From Xanthomonas arboricola pv. juglandis (lineage in GTDB: Bacteria; Pseudomonadota; Gammaproteobacteria; Xanthomonadales; Xanthomonadaceae): DNA of 64,000 nt. The notes under the pieces are model-generated. The model was not told the origin of the DNA. It searched no databases and saw only the letters and a program-made list of their open reading frames with translations. The stretch is taken from contig NZ_JZEF01000003.1 in assembly GCF_001013475.1 (NCBI RefSeq), positions 496,001 to 560,000 on the forward strand, read 5' to 3'. Position 1 is the first letter of the stretch. Every line of letters begins with the position of its first letter. Below, one piece after another: positions 35,120-44,935 of the stretch. A program made the translations under genes and the position numbers.

Positions 35120-35424
35120 CGGCTACCTCGCAGTTGGTTGGAATGACGTCGCCGCGGCAGGACGCAGCGACAACGCCACTGGAGGATAGGCAGGCAGTTT
35201 GGGCAAGTTGTAAAAAGCATGTAAAAAGCCGATCGAGCATGCCGATTGGCCTGCAGCATTGCCGCACAAGCGGCGCACAGCGGTTGCGAATCAAGACGTT
35301 GGCGGGTGAACCGACCATAAGCGCAAGCACGCGAGATTGCGCCGACGATGCAGCGATTGCGCGTTGTGGAGAAGGTGACGCGCACGTTACCGTAGCTGTC
35401 AGCCCCTCGTTGTTGCCCATCGCC
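35120..35424. other. divergent pqqA-relA intergenic region
   Basis: 305 bases. Minus-strand pqqA promoter elements are expected; the near-duplicate CTTTTTACA (minus strand, about 35212-35232) is the only AT-rich segment. The relA frame is open through here from 35134, but the composition does not look coded. Confidence 0.45.
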
Positions 35425-37593
35425 GTGTCCACCGCTGTGACCAGTTCCTCACTCGAGCGCCTGCATGCCTTGCTGCAGCGTCCCGCCATCGCGTCGATCG
35501 CGCCAGATCTGCGTGATGCCCTGGCGCAGGCCTGGCAGCAGTTGCCGGCGCCAAGCGAGGACGTGGCCTGGATGCTGCTGGCCGACACCCTGGACGCGCT
35601 GGCGCTGCTGGCCGCCGACGAGGCCACCTTGATTGCGGCATTGCTGTTCGACCTGCCAGCGTTGCGCGGCGCGATCGCCGGCCTGCCGTGGCAACCGGCC
35701 GAGCGCCGGGTGGCGGTCGAAGGCCTGCTGGACGGGCTGGATGTGGCCGACCAGGTCTGGGCCCTGCACGCCGGTCGCGAGGCCGGGCGCAACAGCGAAG
35801 GTCTGCGGCGGCTGTTGCTGTCCATCATCCACGACCTGCGGGTGGTGCCGATCCTGCTGGCGCGGCAGTTGGCGCGCATGCGCGTGGCCGACCGCCTGAG
35901 CGAAGAGCAGCGCCGCGCACTGGCCCAGTTCACCCGCGACATCCATGCGCCGCTGGCCAACCGGCTGGGCATCTGGCAGGTGAAGTGGGAGCTGGAGGAC
36001 CTGGCGTTCCGGCATCTGGAGCCGGACACCTACCGCCGCATCGCCCGCGAGGTGGACGAAACCCGCGTGGCGCGCGAGCGTTATCTGGACGCGGTCAAGC
36101 GCACCCTGTCGACGACGCTGGCCCAGCAGGGCCTGCGCGCGGAGGTGAGCGGGCGGCCGAAGCACATCTACAGCATCTGGCGGAAGATGCAGAAAAAGCG
36201 CCTGTCCTTCGACCAGCTGTACGACATCCGCGCGGTGCGGGTGATGGTCGATGACGTGGCCGCCTGCTATGCCGCGCTGGGGGCGGTGCACTCGCTGTGG
36301 GCGCCGGTGCCGAGCGAGTTCGACGATTACATCGCCCGGCCCAAGGCCAACGACTACCGCTCGCTGCATACCGCGGTGGTCGGCCCGGAAGGGCGCACGA
36401 TCGAAATCCAGATCCGCACCCACGAGATGCATGCGCAGGCCGAGCTCGGCGTGGCCGCGCACTGGAAATACAAGGAAGGCGGCAAGGGCGGCGAAAAAGC
36501 CTTCGACCGCAAGATCCTGTGGATGCGCCAGTTGCTGGAGCAGGTGCAGGAAGGCGACCACGGCGAGCTGGCCGGCGCGCTGGACGCCGAGCTGATCGAA
36601 GACCGCGTGTATGCGTTGACCCCCAAGGGCGAGGTCATCGACCTGCCGCAAGGCGCCACGCCGCTGGATTTCGCCTATCACGTGCACACCATGGTCGGGC
36701 ATCGCTGCCGCGGCGCGCGCGTCAACGACCGCATCGTGCCGCTGACCTACCGGCTGCGCAGCGGCGACCGGGTGGAGATCATGACCGCCAAGGAGGCCGA
36801 CCCACGCCGCGACTGGTTGCTGGCGTCCAATGGCTTTCTGGCCAGCGGGCGCTCGCGCGACAAGGTTCGCGCGTGGTTCCACAAGCTCGACCGCGCGCGC
36901 AACGTACAGGCCGGCAAGGATCTGCTCGATCGCGAGCTCAAGCGGCTGGGCCTGCAGCACGCCGATCTGGGCGTGGCCACGCGCAAGTTCCACGCCGAGA
37001 ATGTCGATGACCTCTACATCCAGGTGGCGCTGGGCGATACCGGGCCCAACCAGGTCAGCCGCGCGTTGCTGGAAGCCGAGCGGGCCGCCTCGCAGCCGGC
37101 GGTGCCGGCGCCGCCACGGCCCACCGCGCGCCGCGAGGGCCTGGGCAAGTCCAAGTTCACCGTGCAGGGCGTGGGCAATCTGCTGGTGCAGCTGGCGCGC
37201 TGCTGCCAGCCGGTGGCGGGCGAGCCGATCGCCGGCTATCTGACCCGTGGCCGCGGCATCACCGTGCACCGCACCGATTGCGCGGCACTGTCGCGTCTGG
37301 CCGCGGCGCATCCGCAGCGCGTGTTGCCGGTGGAGTGGGGCCAGGCCGGCAGCGGCTACGAGGTGGATGTGCAGGTGCGCGCGGTCGACCGCCGCTGGCT
37401 GCTCAAGGACATCACCAACCTGATCGCGCAGGAGGACGCGCACGTGCTGGAAATCAACAGCGACAACGTGCGCGACACCGGCAGGGCGCAACTGCGCCTG
37501 CGCCTGAAGGTCAGCGACTACGACCAGCTGTCCAGCCTGCTCGGCAAACTGGACGCCTTGCCTGGAGTGAGCGAGGTGCGGCGACTTGGTTGA
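35425..37593 (+). CDS. relA: RelA, (p)ppGpp synthetase
   Basis: Ribosome-associated stringent-response enzyme. The GTG at 35425 gives 722 residues; starts at 35410 (TTG) and 35437 (GTG) are also possible and none has a clear ribosome-binding site. The N-terminal HD hydrolase domain has lost its metal-binding residues (the HDxxED position reads LLFDLPALRG), so it is synthesis-only. Synthetase motifs: YDIRAVRVMVDD, EFDDYIARPKANDYRSLHT (acidic RelA-type EFDD) and EIQIRTHEMHAQAELGVAAHW. TGS (YALTPKGEVIDLPQGATPLDFAY) and C-terminal ACT domains follow. Confidence 0.93.
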   Translation: MSTAVTSSSLERLHALLQRPAIASIAPDLRDALAQAWQQLPAPSEDVAWMLLADTLDALALLAADEATLIAALLFDLPALRGAIAGLPWQPAERRVAVEGLLDGLDVADQVWALHAGREAGRNSEGLRRLLLSIIHDLRVVPILLARQLARMRVADRLSEEQRRALAQFTRDIHAPLANRLGIWQVKWELEDLAFRHLEPDTYRRIAREVDETRVARERYLDAVKRTLSTTLAQQGLRAEVSGRPKHIYSIWRKMQKKRLSFDQLYDIRAVRVMVDDVAACYAALGAVHSLWAPVPSEFDDYIARPKANDYRSLHTAVVGPEGRTIEIQIRTHEMHAQAELGVAAHWKYKEGGKGGEKAFDRKILWMRQLLEQVQEGDHGELAGALDAELIEDRVYALTPKGEVIDLPQGATPLDFAYHVHTMVGHRCRGARVNDRIVPLTYRLRSGDRVEIMTAKEADPRRDWLLASNGFLASGRSRDKVRAWFHKLDRARNVQAGKDLLDRELKRLGLQHADLGVATRKFHAENVDDLYIQVALGDTGPNQVSRALLEAERAASQPAVPAPPRPTARREGLGKSKFTVQGVGNLLVQLARCCQPVAGEPIAGYLTRGRGITVHRTDCAALSRLAAAHPQRVLPVEWGQAGSGYEVDVQVRAVDRRWLLKDITNLIAQEDAHVLEINSDNVRDTGRAQLRLRLKVSDYDQLSSLLGKLDALPGVSEVRRLG

Positions 37594-37668
37594 GTGCGCC
37601 GCAGCCCGCCGGCGCCAATCGCCTTGAAACAGGCGGCACCCACAGCAAGTGAGGTGTGCCTGCCTGAC

Positions 37669-37696
37669 GAATCCCGATTCCCGAATCCCGATTCCC
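37669..37696. repeat. 14-bp tandem duplication of a palindromic unit
   Basis: GAATCCCGATTCCC occurs twice in tandem, and each unit contains the inverted pair GAATC/GATTC. This motif is recurrent in Xanthomonas intergenic DNA, from memory. It lies between relA and the next gene. Confidence 0.6.
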
Positions 37697-37782
37697 AAGC
37701 CCACATCGTCTTCGCAGCAGCCAGCTACCATGACGGGGTGAACGCGTCCCCGTCAGGTCGCGCCAAGGACGGACGCCACCGC

Positions 37783-39297
37783 ATGCTCCCGCTTCCGCGC
37801 TGGGCAAGATCGCCTCGCCTCTGGGCACCATTGCGCAGCCGCGCGCTATGGCGCGTGGTGCTGGCGTTGTGCGCCTGTCTCTTGCTGGCCACGGTCGTGC
37901 TGCGCAAGCCGCTGGTCGATTGGCTGTGGCCGGACACGCGCATCCAGCAACTGCTGCAGCGGGGCGATGCGGCGCTGTCGCGCGGCCATCTCAGCGCGGC
38001 CGATGGCAACGGCGCGCGCGAACTGTTCGCTGCTGCGCTTGCGCTGGACAGCGATCGTGGCGAAGCCCGTGCCGGGCTGGCGCGCACCGGTGCCGCCGCC
38101 GTTGTGCAGGCGCGCGCGGCGATTGCGGCCGGGGATGCCGCTGCTGCGCAGCGCGCGCTGACGCTGGCGGGCGCGCTGGAGGTGCCGCAGGCGCAGATCG
38201 CACCGGTGGCATTGCGCCTGCGCCAGTTGCAGGCGCGTCGGGCCGGGTTGGACGCCTTGTTCGCACAGGCGGTGTCCGCGCAACAGCAAGGGCGCCTGGA
38301 TGGCAGCCCGGACAGCGCGCTGCCGTTGTATCAGCGCATCCTGACCCTGGCACCGGACCGCACCGATGCGCTGGAAGGGCGCGAGGACGCCCTGACCGAT
38401 CTGCTGGCGCAGGCGCGCCAGGCCCTGGCGCGCGATGCGCTGGCCGATGCGGCGGTGCTGCTGGCCGCCGCCAAGCGCTATGACGCCGGGCATGCCGATG
38501 TGCCGCTGACCGAAGGCCACTATCACCGTGCGCTGGAACAACGCCGTCAGCGCGCGCAAGGCCTGTTGCGGCGTGGCCGGCTGGCACCGGCCGCACGCGA
38601 CTTCACCGCAGTGCTGGCAGCCGAGCCGGCGGATGTGGTCGCCCAGCGTGGGCTGGAGCAGGTGGCAGGCGAATATGCCGCGCAAGCCGGCCGACAGGCG
38701 GCAGACTTCCAGTTCGACGCCGCGCTGCAGTCGCTGCAGGAAGCCAAGACCTTGCTGCCCGGCGCCGCAGCGATCGCGCAGGCCGAGCAGGCGATTGCGC
38801 GTGCACGCGATGCCCAACGCAGCCCCGAGACCGGGCTGTCGCGCAGTGCCCGCGAGCGTCGCCTGCGCGCGCTGCTGCAACGGGTGGCAGCTGCCGAAGC
38901 GCAGCAGCAGTGGATGACGCCGCCCGGCGCCAGTGCCTACGACGCGGTGCGTGCCGCGCAGGCGCTGGCGCCGCGCGATCCACGCGTGCTGCAGGCCGCC
39001 GCACGTGTGGTGCCGGCCAGTCAGCGCTGCTTCGAGGACGAGCTGCGCAACAACCGCCTGCGTGCCGCGCGCGGCTGTCTGGATGCCTGGCAGGCGCTGA
39101 CGCCCAATGGCGATGCACTGGCCGGCGCGCGTCGACGGCTGGCGCAGCGCTGGGTTGCGGTGGGCAGCGAACGCCTGGGACAGGAAGACGCCGCCTTTGC
39201 ACGACGCGCGCAGGACGAGGCGCACCAGCTGGATCCGGGGCTGCCGGAATTGGCCGAGTTTACGCGCCGGGTCAAGGCCGTGACCGAGCAGCGTTGA
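37783..39297 (+). CDS. membrane-anchored TPR-like protein (504 aa)
   Basis: ATG 37783 behind AAGGACGGA; a GTG at 37738 would add 15 residues. A single membrane helix near residues 22-42 (LWRVVLALCACLLLATVVL) precedes a long, almost purely helical Ala/Arg/Leu/Gln-rich periplasmic region with TPR-like repeats (for example RGDAALSRGHLSAADG and RRGRLAPAARDFTAVLAAEP). Two cysteines sit near the C-terminus. Such N-anchored TPR proteins often scaffold envelope complexes. Family unnamed to me; no operon partners, as the next gene is convergent. Confidence 0.75.
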   Translation: MLPLPRWARSPRLWAPLRSRALWRVVLALCACLLLATVVLRKPLVDWLWPDTRIQQLLQRGDAALSRGHLSAADGNGARELFAAALALDSDRGEARAGLARTGAAAVVQARAAIAAGDAAAAQRALTLAGALEVPQAQIAPVALRLRQLQARRAGLDALFAQAVSAQQQGRLDGSPDSALPLYQRILTLAPDRTDALEGREDALTDLLAQARQALARDALADAAVLLAAAKRYDAGHADVPLTEGHYHRALEQRRQRAQGLLRRGRLAPAARDFTAVLAAEPADVVAQRGLEQVAGEYAAQAGRQAADFQFDAALQSLQEAKTLLPGAAAIAQAEQAIARARDAQRSPETGLSRSARERRLRALLQRVAAAEAQQQWMTPPGASAYDAVRAAQALAPRDPRVLQAAARVVPASQRCFEDELRNNRLRAARGCLDAWQALTPNGDALAGARRRLAQRWVAVGSERLGQEDAAFARRAQDEAHQLDPGLPELAEFTRRVKAVTEQR

Positions 39298-39357
39298 CGC
39301 AGCGGCTGTCTTCGACTGCGCCACTCACAGCGCCATCCCCGAGCGCCCGGCGCACAC

Positions 39358-41460
39358 TCACTCCGCGATAAACAGCGCGCGCACCGTGCCACGCGCCGCA
39401 TCCAGCGAAAAATGCCGGGCCACGTTCTGCAACCCGTTGTCGGCCAGGCGTTGCCACAGCGCGGCATCGCGATACAGGCGCACGATCGCCGCGGCGAAGG
39501 CATCGGCGTCATCGGCCACGCAGACATCCTCGCCGTCGCGCAGATGCATGCCTTCCACCGCACAGGTGGTGCCGACCACCGGCTGCCCGTGCGCCATGCT
39601 CAGGTTGATCTTGCCTTTGACGCCGGCGCCGAAGCGCAGCGGTGCCACCGCGATGCGTGCGTTCTCCATGAACGGCAGCAGATCCGGCACATGCCCATGC
39701 AATTGCACGCCGGGGCATTCGTCGGCCAGCAGTGTCAGCGCCTCCGGCATGTCCGCGCCGATGCAGTGGAAGACCACTTGGGGCAATTGCGCACGCACCT
39801 GCGGAAAGATCGCGCTGATGAACCACTGCACCGCATCGACATTGGGTGGATGCCGGAAGCCGCCGACGAACACCAGGTCGTGGCGCTGCTCGAAGCGGCG
39901 GCCGCTGCCGGCCACCTCATGCAGGTTGGAGAGCAGGGCGGTGCGGATCTGCGGTGCGTCCGCCTGCAACTGCGCCTGCTCGGCCGCCGAGACCAGCAAG
40001 GTGACATCGGTGGCGGCCATGATCTCCAGCTCGCGCAGGCGGGTGCGTTCGGCCGCGCGCAACAGGTTGGCATCGCCGGCCAGCTCGGCGCCGCGGCGCT
40101 CGCGCAGGTAATGCAGGTCGACGGTGTCGAACAGGGTGCGCGCCTGCGGCGCGTATTGTCTGAGCAGCGGCAGACAGGCATGCGCAACGTGGTGACGCAC
40201 CAGCAGCACCACCGCAAACCGCGGGCCGTGCGTGCGCAGCCAGCTGCCGATGCCGTCCAGGAACGGCGCGTACCAGACTTCCACGCCCAGTTGCTGCAGC
40301 GCCTGCGTGTGCCGTCCGGCGTGTTCGCGGCGGGTCGGCACGAACACCACGTGCGCGCCTTCTTCGCATAGCAGGCGGATCAGATTGAACTGCCGCAACG
40401 AGCCCGAGTCGCGATCGGGTTGTGGCACGCATTCGTCCAGGATCAGCACCTGGCGTTGGCCACGATGCAGCAGCGCAGGCCCGGGGACCGTGCCGGGCGG
40501 CAGCTGCGTTGCCAGCGCCTGCTGCCACTTGTCGGCGAACACGCCTTGGTTGCGCACCTGGTACGCCTTCACCCCGGTGCGGGTGTCGGTGCCATTGCTG
40601 GTGCCCTCGTCGTGCACCACCACGCTGGCCGGCTGCACCAGCACCCGGTAGCCGGCGGCACGCACCGCAAACGCCAGATCGGTGTCTTCGTAGTAGGCAG
40701 GCATGTAGCGGCGATCCAGCCCGCCCAGCGTCTGCAACAGCGCGCGTGGCAGCGCGATCGCCGCGCCGGAGCAGTAGTCCATCGCACGCACATAGGCATG
40801 GCGCGGGTCGTCGGCCGATTCGAAACGGCCGTAACTCCAGGCGCTGCCATCGGCGAACACCACGCCGCCGGATTCCTGCAGGCGTCCATCCGGGTACACC
40901 AGTTGCGCGCCGACCAGCCCGGCGCCGGGGTGCTGGGCAAACGTGTCGATCAGCCGATCCAGCCAGCCGGGCTGCGGGATGGTGTCGTTGTTGAGCAGTA
41001 CCACGTAGTCGCCGCGCGCCAGGGCGATGCCGTCGTTGCAGGCGGCGATGAAACCGCCATTGCTGGCGCGCCGGTGGTAGTGCAGCCCTTGCACCTGCGG
41101 CAGCTGCGCCTGCGTGGCATCGCTGCTGCCGTCGTCCACGACGATGATCTCAATCTCCAGCAGCGGCGGATGCGCCGCCAGTGCGCGCAGGCATGCCAGC
41201 GTGTGCGCAATGTGGTTGTAGACCGGAATCACCAGCGTCACGCGCGGGGTGTCGCTGTGCGGAACCGCAAACGCGGCAAACGGCGCGGCCTCCGGCAACC
41301 ACAGCGGCGTGCCGAGCGCCACCGGCGGTGCCTGCGTATGCACGCGAATGCGCTGCCAGGTGGCGCGCCAGCCGCGTGTGCGCATGCTCGCCACGCTGCG
41401 GTGAATCAGCCCAAGCACGCGATTGAACAGATAGCGTGCATCGGCCAGTGACATCGACAT
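39358..41460 (-). CDS. two-domain glycosyltransferase (GT2 + GT4-like)
   Basis: 700 residues. The N-terminal GT-A domain (about 70-330) has TLVIPVYNHIAHTLACL, the VVDDGSSD nucleotide-binding acidic motif, LLNNDTIPQPGWLDRLI and YYEDTDLAFAVRAAGY, as in rhamnosyl/glycosyltransferases of surface polysaccharides. The C-terminal GT-B-like half (about 370-700) has HDLVFVGGFRHPPNVDAVQWF and RFGAGVKGKINLSMAHGQPVVGT, typical of GT4 (Glyco_trans_1_4). Likely adds two sugars to LPS or a capsule. No transmembrane segment. It sits alone, outside a polysaccharide cluster. Confidence 0.88.
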   Translation of the reverse strand: MSMSLADARYLFNRVLGLIHRSVASMRTRGWRATWQRIRVHTQAPPVALGTPLWLPEAAPFAAFAVPHSDTPRVTLVIPVYNHIAHTLACLRALAAHPPLLEIEIIVVDDGSSDATQAQLPQVQGLHYHRRASNGGFIAACNDGIALARGDYVVLLNNDTIPQPGWLDRLIDTFAQHPGAGLVGAQLVYPDGRLQESGGVVFADGSAWSYGRFESADDPRHAYVRAMDYCSGAAIALPRALLQTLGGLDRRYMPAYYEDTDLAFAVRAAGYRVLVQPASVVVHDEGTSNGTDTRTGVKAYQVRNQGVFADKWQQALATQLPPGTVPGPALLHRGQRQVLILDECVPQPDRDSGSLRQFNLIRLLCEEGAHVVFVPTRREHAGRHTQALQQLGVEVWYAPFLDGIGSWLRTHGPRFAVVLLVRHHVAHACLPLLRQYAPQARTLFDTVDLHYLRERRGAELAGDANLLRAAERTRLRELEIMAATDVTLLVSAAEQAQLQADAPQIRTALLSNLHEVAGSGRRFEQRHDLVFVGGFRHPPNVDAVQWFISAIFPQVRAQLPQVVFHCIGADMPEALTLLADECPGVQLHGHVPDLLPFMENARIAVAPLRFGAGVKGKINLSMAHGQPVVGTTCAVEGMHLRDGEDVCVADDADAFAAAIVRLYRDAALWQRLADNGLQNVARHFSLDAARGTVRALFIAE

Positions 41461-41699
41461 TCCGTTGGAACTCCAGACGTGGCGTGACGAAGAAAACCCG
41501 GCGAGCAGTCGTCAGGCGGCGAGGACGGCGCAAGGCAAGCGCAGGGGACGCAGGGTACCCGCAGATGCCGGAGGCGGTCCGTGCCCGCTGACGGTGAGCA
41601 TGGCCGTTTTGTTAGCCGCTCTTAAGTCAGAGGGGCCGGCCGGCCACAACCACGACAGCGCTGCGCTAGACTCGCCGGACTCTACATTCTCGCATCCCT

Positions 41700-44144
41700 G
41701 TGCCCCGACGCCACGACAACGACGCTCCCGACGATTTCGAGGACGACTCCACCGAGCAAGGTTCCCGCTGGCAACGCAGGCTGATTGTCTGGGTCTTTGC
41801 GGCATTCGCGCTGGCGCTCGGTTTTCTGATTCCCTACACGGTGTATCTGAACAAGCAGGTCACCCAGCGGTTTGGCGAGCTGCGTTGGCAGATCCCGACC
41901 CGCGTGTACGGGCGGCCGTTGGTGCTGGCGCCGGGCAATGCGCTGGATGCGGCCACCTTGAAGACCGAGCTGGACGCCGCCTCCTACCGTGACGACGGGC
42001 AAGCCAAGCTGGCCGGCACCTACCAGCAGGACGGCAGCCGCTTCACCATCGCCAGCCGCGGCTATATCGATGTGGACGGGCGCGTGCCTGCGCGGCGGGT
42101 GGAAGTCAGCCTCTCCGGCGGGCGCGTGGCCAGCCTGCGCGACGCCGGCGACCGCAAGGCGTTGAAGAGTGCGCGGCTGGACCCGGCGCGCATCGCCACG
42201 CTGTACGGACAGAAGCAGGAAGAGCGCCGCCTGGTGCGCATGGAGGAAGTGCCCGAGCTGCTGGTCACCGGTCTGCAGGCGGTCGAGGATCGCGACTTCA
42301 ACAGCCACCACGGCATCGATCTCAGCGGCATGGTGCGTGCGGCCTGGATCATGGCGCGCTCCGGCGGCCAGGTCCGCCAGGGCGCCAGCACCCTGACCCA
42401 GCAGCTGGCGCGCAGCGGCCTGCTCGGCATCGGCAAGGAACAGACCGTCACCCGCAAGTTCAACGAAATTCTCTACGCAGTGATCATGGAGGCGCGTTAC
42501 GACAAGCGCACCATCCTGGAGGCCTATCTCAACCAGGTCTATCTGGGCCAGCGCGGCGGGCAGGCGATCCATGGCGTGTCCTCGGGCGCGGAGCTGTGGT
42601 TCGGCCGCGAGCTCAATTCGATGACCACCGAGCAGATCGCCTTGCTGATCGGGCTGGTCAAGGGGCCGTCCTACTACGATCCGCGGCGCAATCCGGAGCG
42701 CGCGCTGGATCGACGCAATTTCGTGCTGGGCAAGCTGCACGAAAACAACCTGATCGACGCGGCCGAATACAAGCGCGCGTTGGCCGCACCGCTGGGCGTG
42801 CCCACCGAGCCGGGCCTGGTCGCGGCCAACCGCTTCCCGGCCTATGTGGACCTGGTGCGGCGCCAGCTGGCGCACGACTACCCGGAAGGCGTGCTGCAGG
42901 GCGCCGGCATGAGCGTGCTCACCGGCATGTCGCCGTCCGCGCAGGCCTATGCCGAAGGCGCGGTGACCGGCACCATCAAGCGGCTGGACAACAAGAAGCG
43001 TCCACCGCTGCAGGCCGGCCTGGTGCTGACCGACGTGCATAACGGCGATGTGCTGGCGGTGGTCGGCAGCCGCGACGTGGCCAAACCGGGCTTCAACCGT
43101 GCGGTCGAAGCGCAGCGGCAGGTCGGCTCGCTGCTCAAGCCGTTCGTCTACCTGCTGGCGCTGGCCTCGCCGGACCGCTGGGCGTTGTCCAGCTGGGTCG
43201 ACGATGCACCGGTGACGGTGCAGCTCAGCCGCGGCAAGACCTGGTCGCCGGGCAATTCCGACAACCGCAGTCACGGCACGGTGCGGCTGATCGATGCGCT
43301 GGCGCATTCCTACAACCAGGCCACGGTGCGCGTGGGCATGCAGGTGGGCCCGGAGCGCATCGCGCAGCTGATCCAGGTACTGGCCGGCATCAAGGCCGAT
43401 ACCAATCCCTCGCTGATCCTCGGTGCCACCGACCAGAGCCCGTACGGCATGGCACAGCTGTACCAGTTCCTGGCTGCCGGTGGCGAGATCCAGCCGCTGC
43501 ATGCGGTGCGCGGCGTGCTCGATCCGCAGGGCAAGCTGCTCAAGCGCTACGACAAGACCCCGGCGCCGGCGCAGGAGGGCGATTCGGTGGCGGCCAACCT
43601 GATCAGCGTCGCCCTGCAGCAGGTGGTCAGCGGCGGCACCGCGCGGCAGTTGCTGGGCGATGGCCTGGGACGGTTGTCGCCGGCCGGCAAGACCGGCACC
43701 TCCAACGACGGCCGCGACAGCTGGTACGCCGGCTACACCGGCGACCACCTGGCGGTGATCTGGATGGGCAACGACCAGAACGCGCAGACCGGCCTGTACG
43801 GCGCCACCGGCGCGATGCGGGTGTGGTCGAGCATCTTCGCGCGGCTGCCGAGTGCGCCGTTGAAGGTCAGCGGCAAGGGCCTGGACTGGCAGTGGGTGGA
43901 CGCGGCCGGTACCGGCGTGACCGATGCCGGCTGCCCGGGCGCGCGCCAGTTCCCGTTCGTGGTCGGCTTCACCCCGGCCTACGCCCCCTGTGCCGGCAAT
44001 GCACCGTCGATCGAAGGCGTGCCCGGCGATGCATCCGCGCCGGCCGAGCAGTCCAGCGGTGGTGGCTGGCGTCGCTTCTTCGGTCTGGAAAAGAAGCCGG
44101 AAGACCCCGCGCCGGCACCCGCCGCGGCTGCACCTGCACGTTGA
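41700..44144 (+). CDS. mrcB: penicillin-binding protein 1b, bifunctional peptidoglycan synthase
   Basis: 814 residues from GTG 41700. Membrane anchor at about 28-49; UB2H-like domain (about 60-150); GT51 glycosyltransferase with catalytic E196 (VEDRDFNSHHG) and QGASTLTQQLAR; transpeptidase with nucleophile S477 (GSLLKPF), SYNQ, and KTGTSND. The C-terminus is Pro/Ala-rich. Followed after 13 bases by a lipoprotein that probably activates it. CpoB (3676), which regulates PBP1b in E. coli, is in the same window. Class-A PBP1b subtype by the UB2H domain and sequence. Confidence 0.94.
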   Translation: MPRRHDNDAPDDFEDDSTEQGSRWQRRLIVWVFAAFALALGFLIPYTVYLNKQVTQRFGELRWQIPTRVYGRPLVLAPGNALDAATLKTELDAASYRDDGQAKLAGTYQQDGSRFTIASRGYIDVDGRVPARRVEVSLSGGRVASLRDAGDRKALKSARLDPARIATLYGQKQEERRLVRMEEVPELLVTGLQAVEDRDFNSHHGIDLSGMVRAAWIMARSGGQVRQGASTLTQQLARSGLLGIGKEQTVTRKFNEILYAVIMEARYDKRTILEAYLNQVYLGQRGGQAIHGVSSGAELWFGRELNSMTTEQIALLIGLVKGPSYYDPRRNPERALDRRNFVLGKLHENNLIDAAEYKRALAAPLGVPTEPGLVAANRFPAYVDLVRRQLAHDYPEGVLQGAGMSVLTGMSPSAQAYAEGAVTGTIKRLDNKKRPPLQAGLVLTDVHNGDVLAVVGSRDVAKPGFNRAVEAQRQVGSLLKPFVYLLALASPDRWALSSWVDDAPVTVQLSRGKTWSPGNSDNRSHGTVRLIDALAHSYNQATVRVGMQVGPERIAQLIQVLAGIKADTNPSLILGATDQSPYGMAQLYQFLAAGGEIQPLHAVRGVLDPQGKLLKRYDKTPAPAQEGDSVAANLISVALQQVVSGGTARQLLGDGLGRLSPAGKTGTSNDGRDSWYAGYTGDHLAVIWMGNDQNAQTGLYGATGAMRVWSSIFARLPSAPLKVSGKGLDWQWVDAAGTGVTDAGCPGARQFPFVVGFTPAYAPCAGNAPSIEGVPGDASAPAEQSSGGGWRRFFGLEKKPEDPAPAPAAAAPAR

Positions 44145-44157
44145 CTGGAGTGACCCG

Positions 44158-44682
44158 ATGAACCGACTGCACCGTTTGCTTGCCCTCGCTGGCGTGTCTG
44201 CAGCACTCACCGCCTGCGTCAGCGCGCCACCGGCGCCACTGCCGGCCCCGGTGGACCCGACCACGCCGACACAGCGGCTGCTGCTGATCGAACGCGAGGC
44301 GGGCGTCGACGACACCGAGCTGTCGGTACAACCATTGCGCGACCCGCAGGTGGACGACCTGCGCGAGACCGCCAAGAGCAAGCGCCAGGCCGGCGACCTG
44401 GCCGGCGCGGCGGCGTCGCTGGATCAGGCCGTGGGCCTGGTCTCCGGTGATCCCGCCATCCTGCAGGAGCGTGCCGAAGTGGCGGTGCTGCAGGCCGACT
44501 GGCCCGCCGCCGAGCGTTTCGCCAAGCAGGCCATCGAGCTGGGCTCCAAGACCGGGCCGCTGTGCCGTCGGCATTGGGCCACCATCGAACAGTCGCGGCT
44601 GGCGCGTGGCGAGAAGGAAAACGCCGCCTCGGCCAAGTCGCAGATTGCCGGGTGCACGGTGCCGGGCGTGAAGCGCTACTGA
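44158..44682 (+). CDS. TPR lipoprotein, probable PBP1b activator (LpoP-like)
   Basis: 174 residues. Lipoprotein signal with lipobox LTAC (C20), then an Ala/Pro linker and two or three TPR-type helix pairs (AGDLAGAAASLDQAVGLVSG; AEVAVLQADWPAAERFAKQAIELG). A C-terminal cysteine pair is present. GGAG precedes the ATG, 13 bases after mrcB. In Pseudomonas aeruginosa a TPR lipoprotein encoded next to PBP1b (LpoP) is the activator of that enzyme. The location and architecture support the same role here; residue-level homology was not tested. Confidence 0.75.
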   Translation: MNRLHRLLALAGVSAALTACVSAPPAPLPAPVDPTTPTQRLLLIEREAGVDDTELSVQPLRDPQVDDLRETAKSKRQAGDLAGAAASLDQAVGLVSGDPAILQERAEVAVLQADWPAAERFAKQAIELGSKTGPLCRRHWATIEQSRLARGEKENAASAKSQIAGCTVPGVKRY

Positions 44683-44935
44683 GCACGGCCAGGACGCCGG
44701 CTGCGCCTGCCGCAAAACAGGCGCGGCGAGCGTGATGCGGCCTGTCAGTTGCGCGCACCTGCTCGACGCGAGCCGTTCGTTCCCGCGCGCGACCGCCAGC
44801 GGCGCCACGCGGTTTGTTTCGGTGCATAAACGCCGGCTGCGCGGTCAGTGCCGCCACCGGCCCACCGGCGCAACCCAGGCAGCGGCAGCACGCACGCGCT
44901 AGGCTGTCGCGCTTCCTGCCCCAGCTTCCGGTCCC

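Noticed and set aside
41682..44381. 899-residue frame antisense to mrcB
   Set aside because: Shadow of PBP1b; no motif and no start signal.
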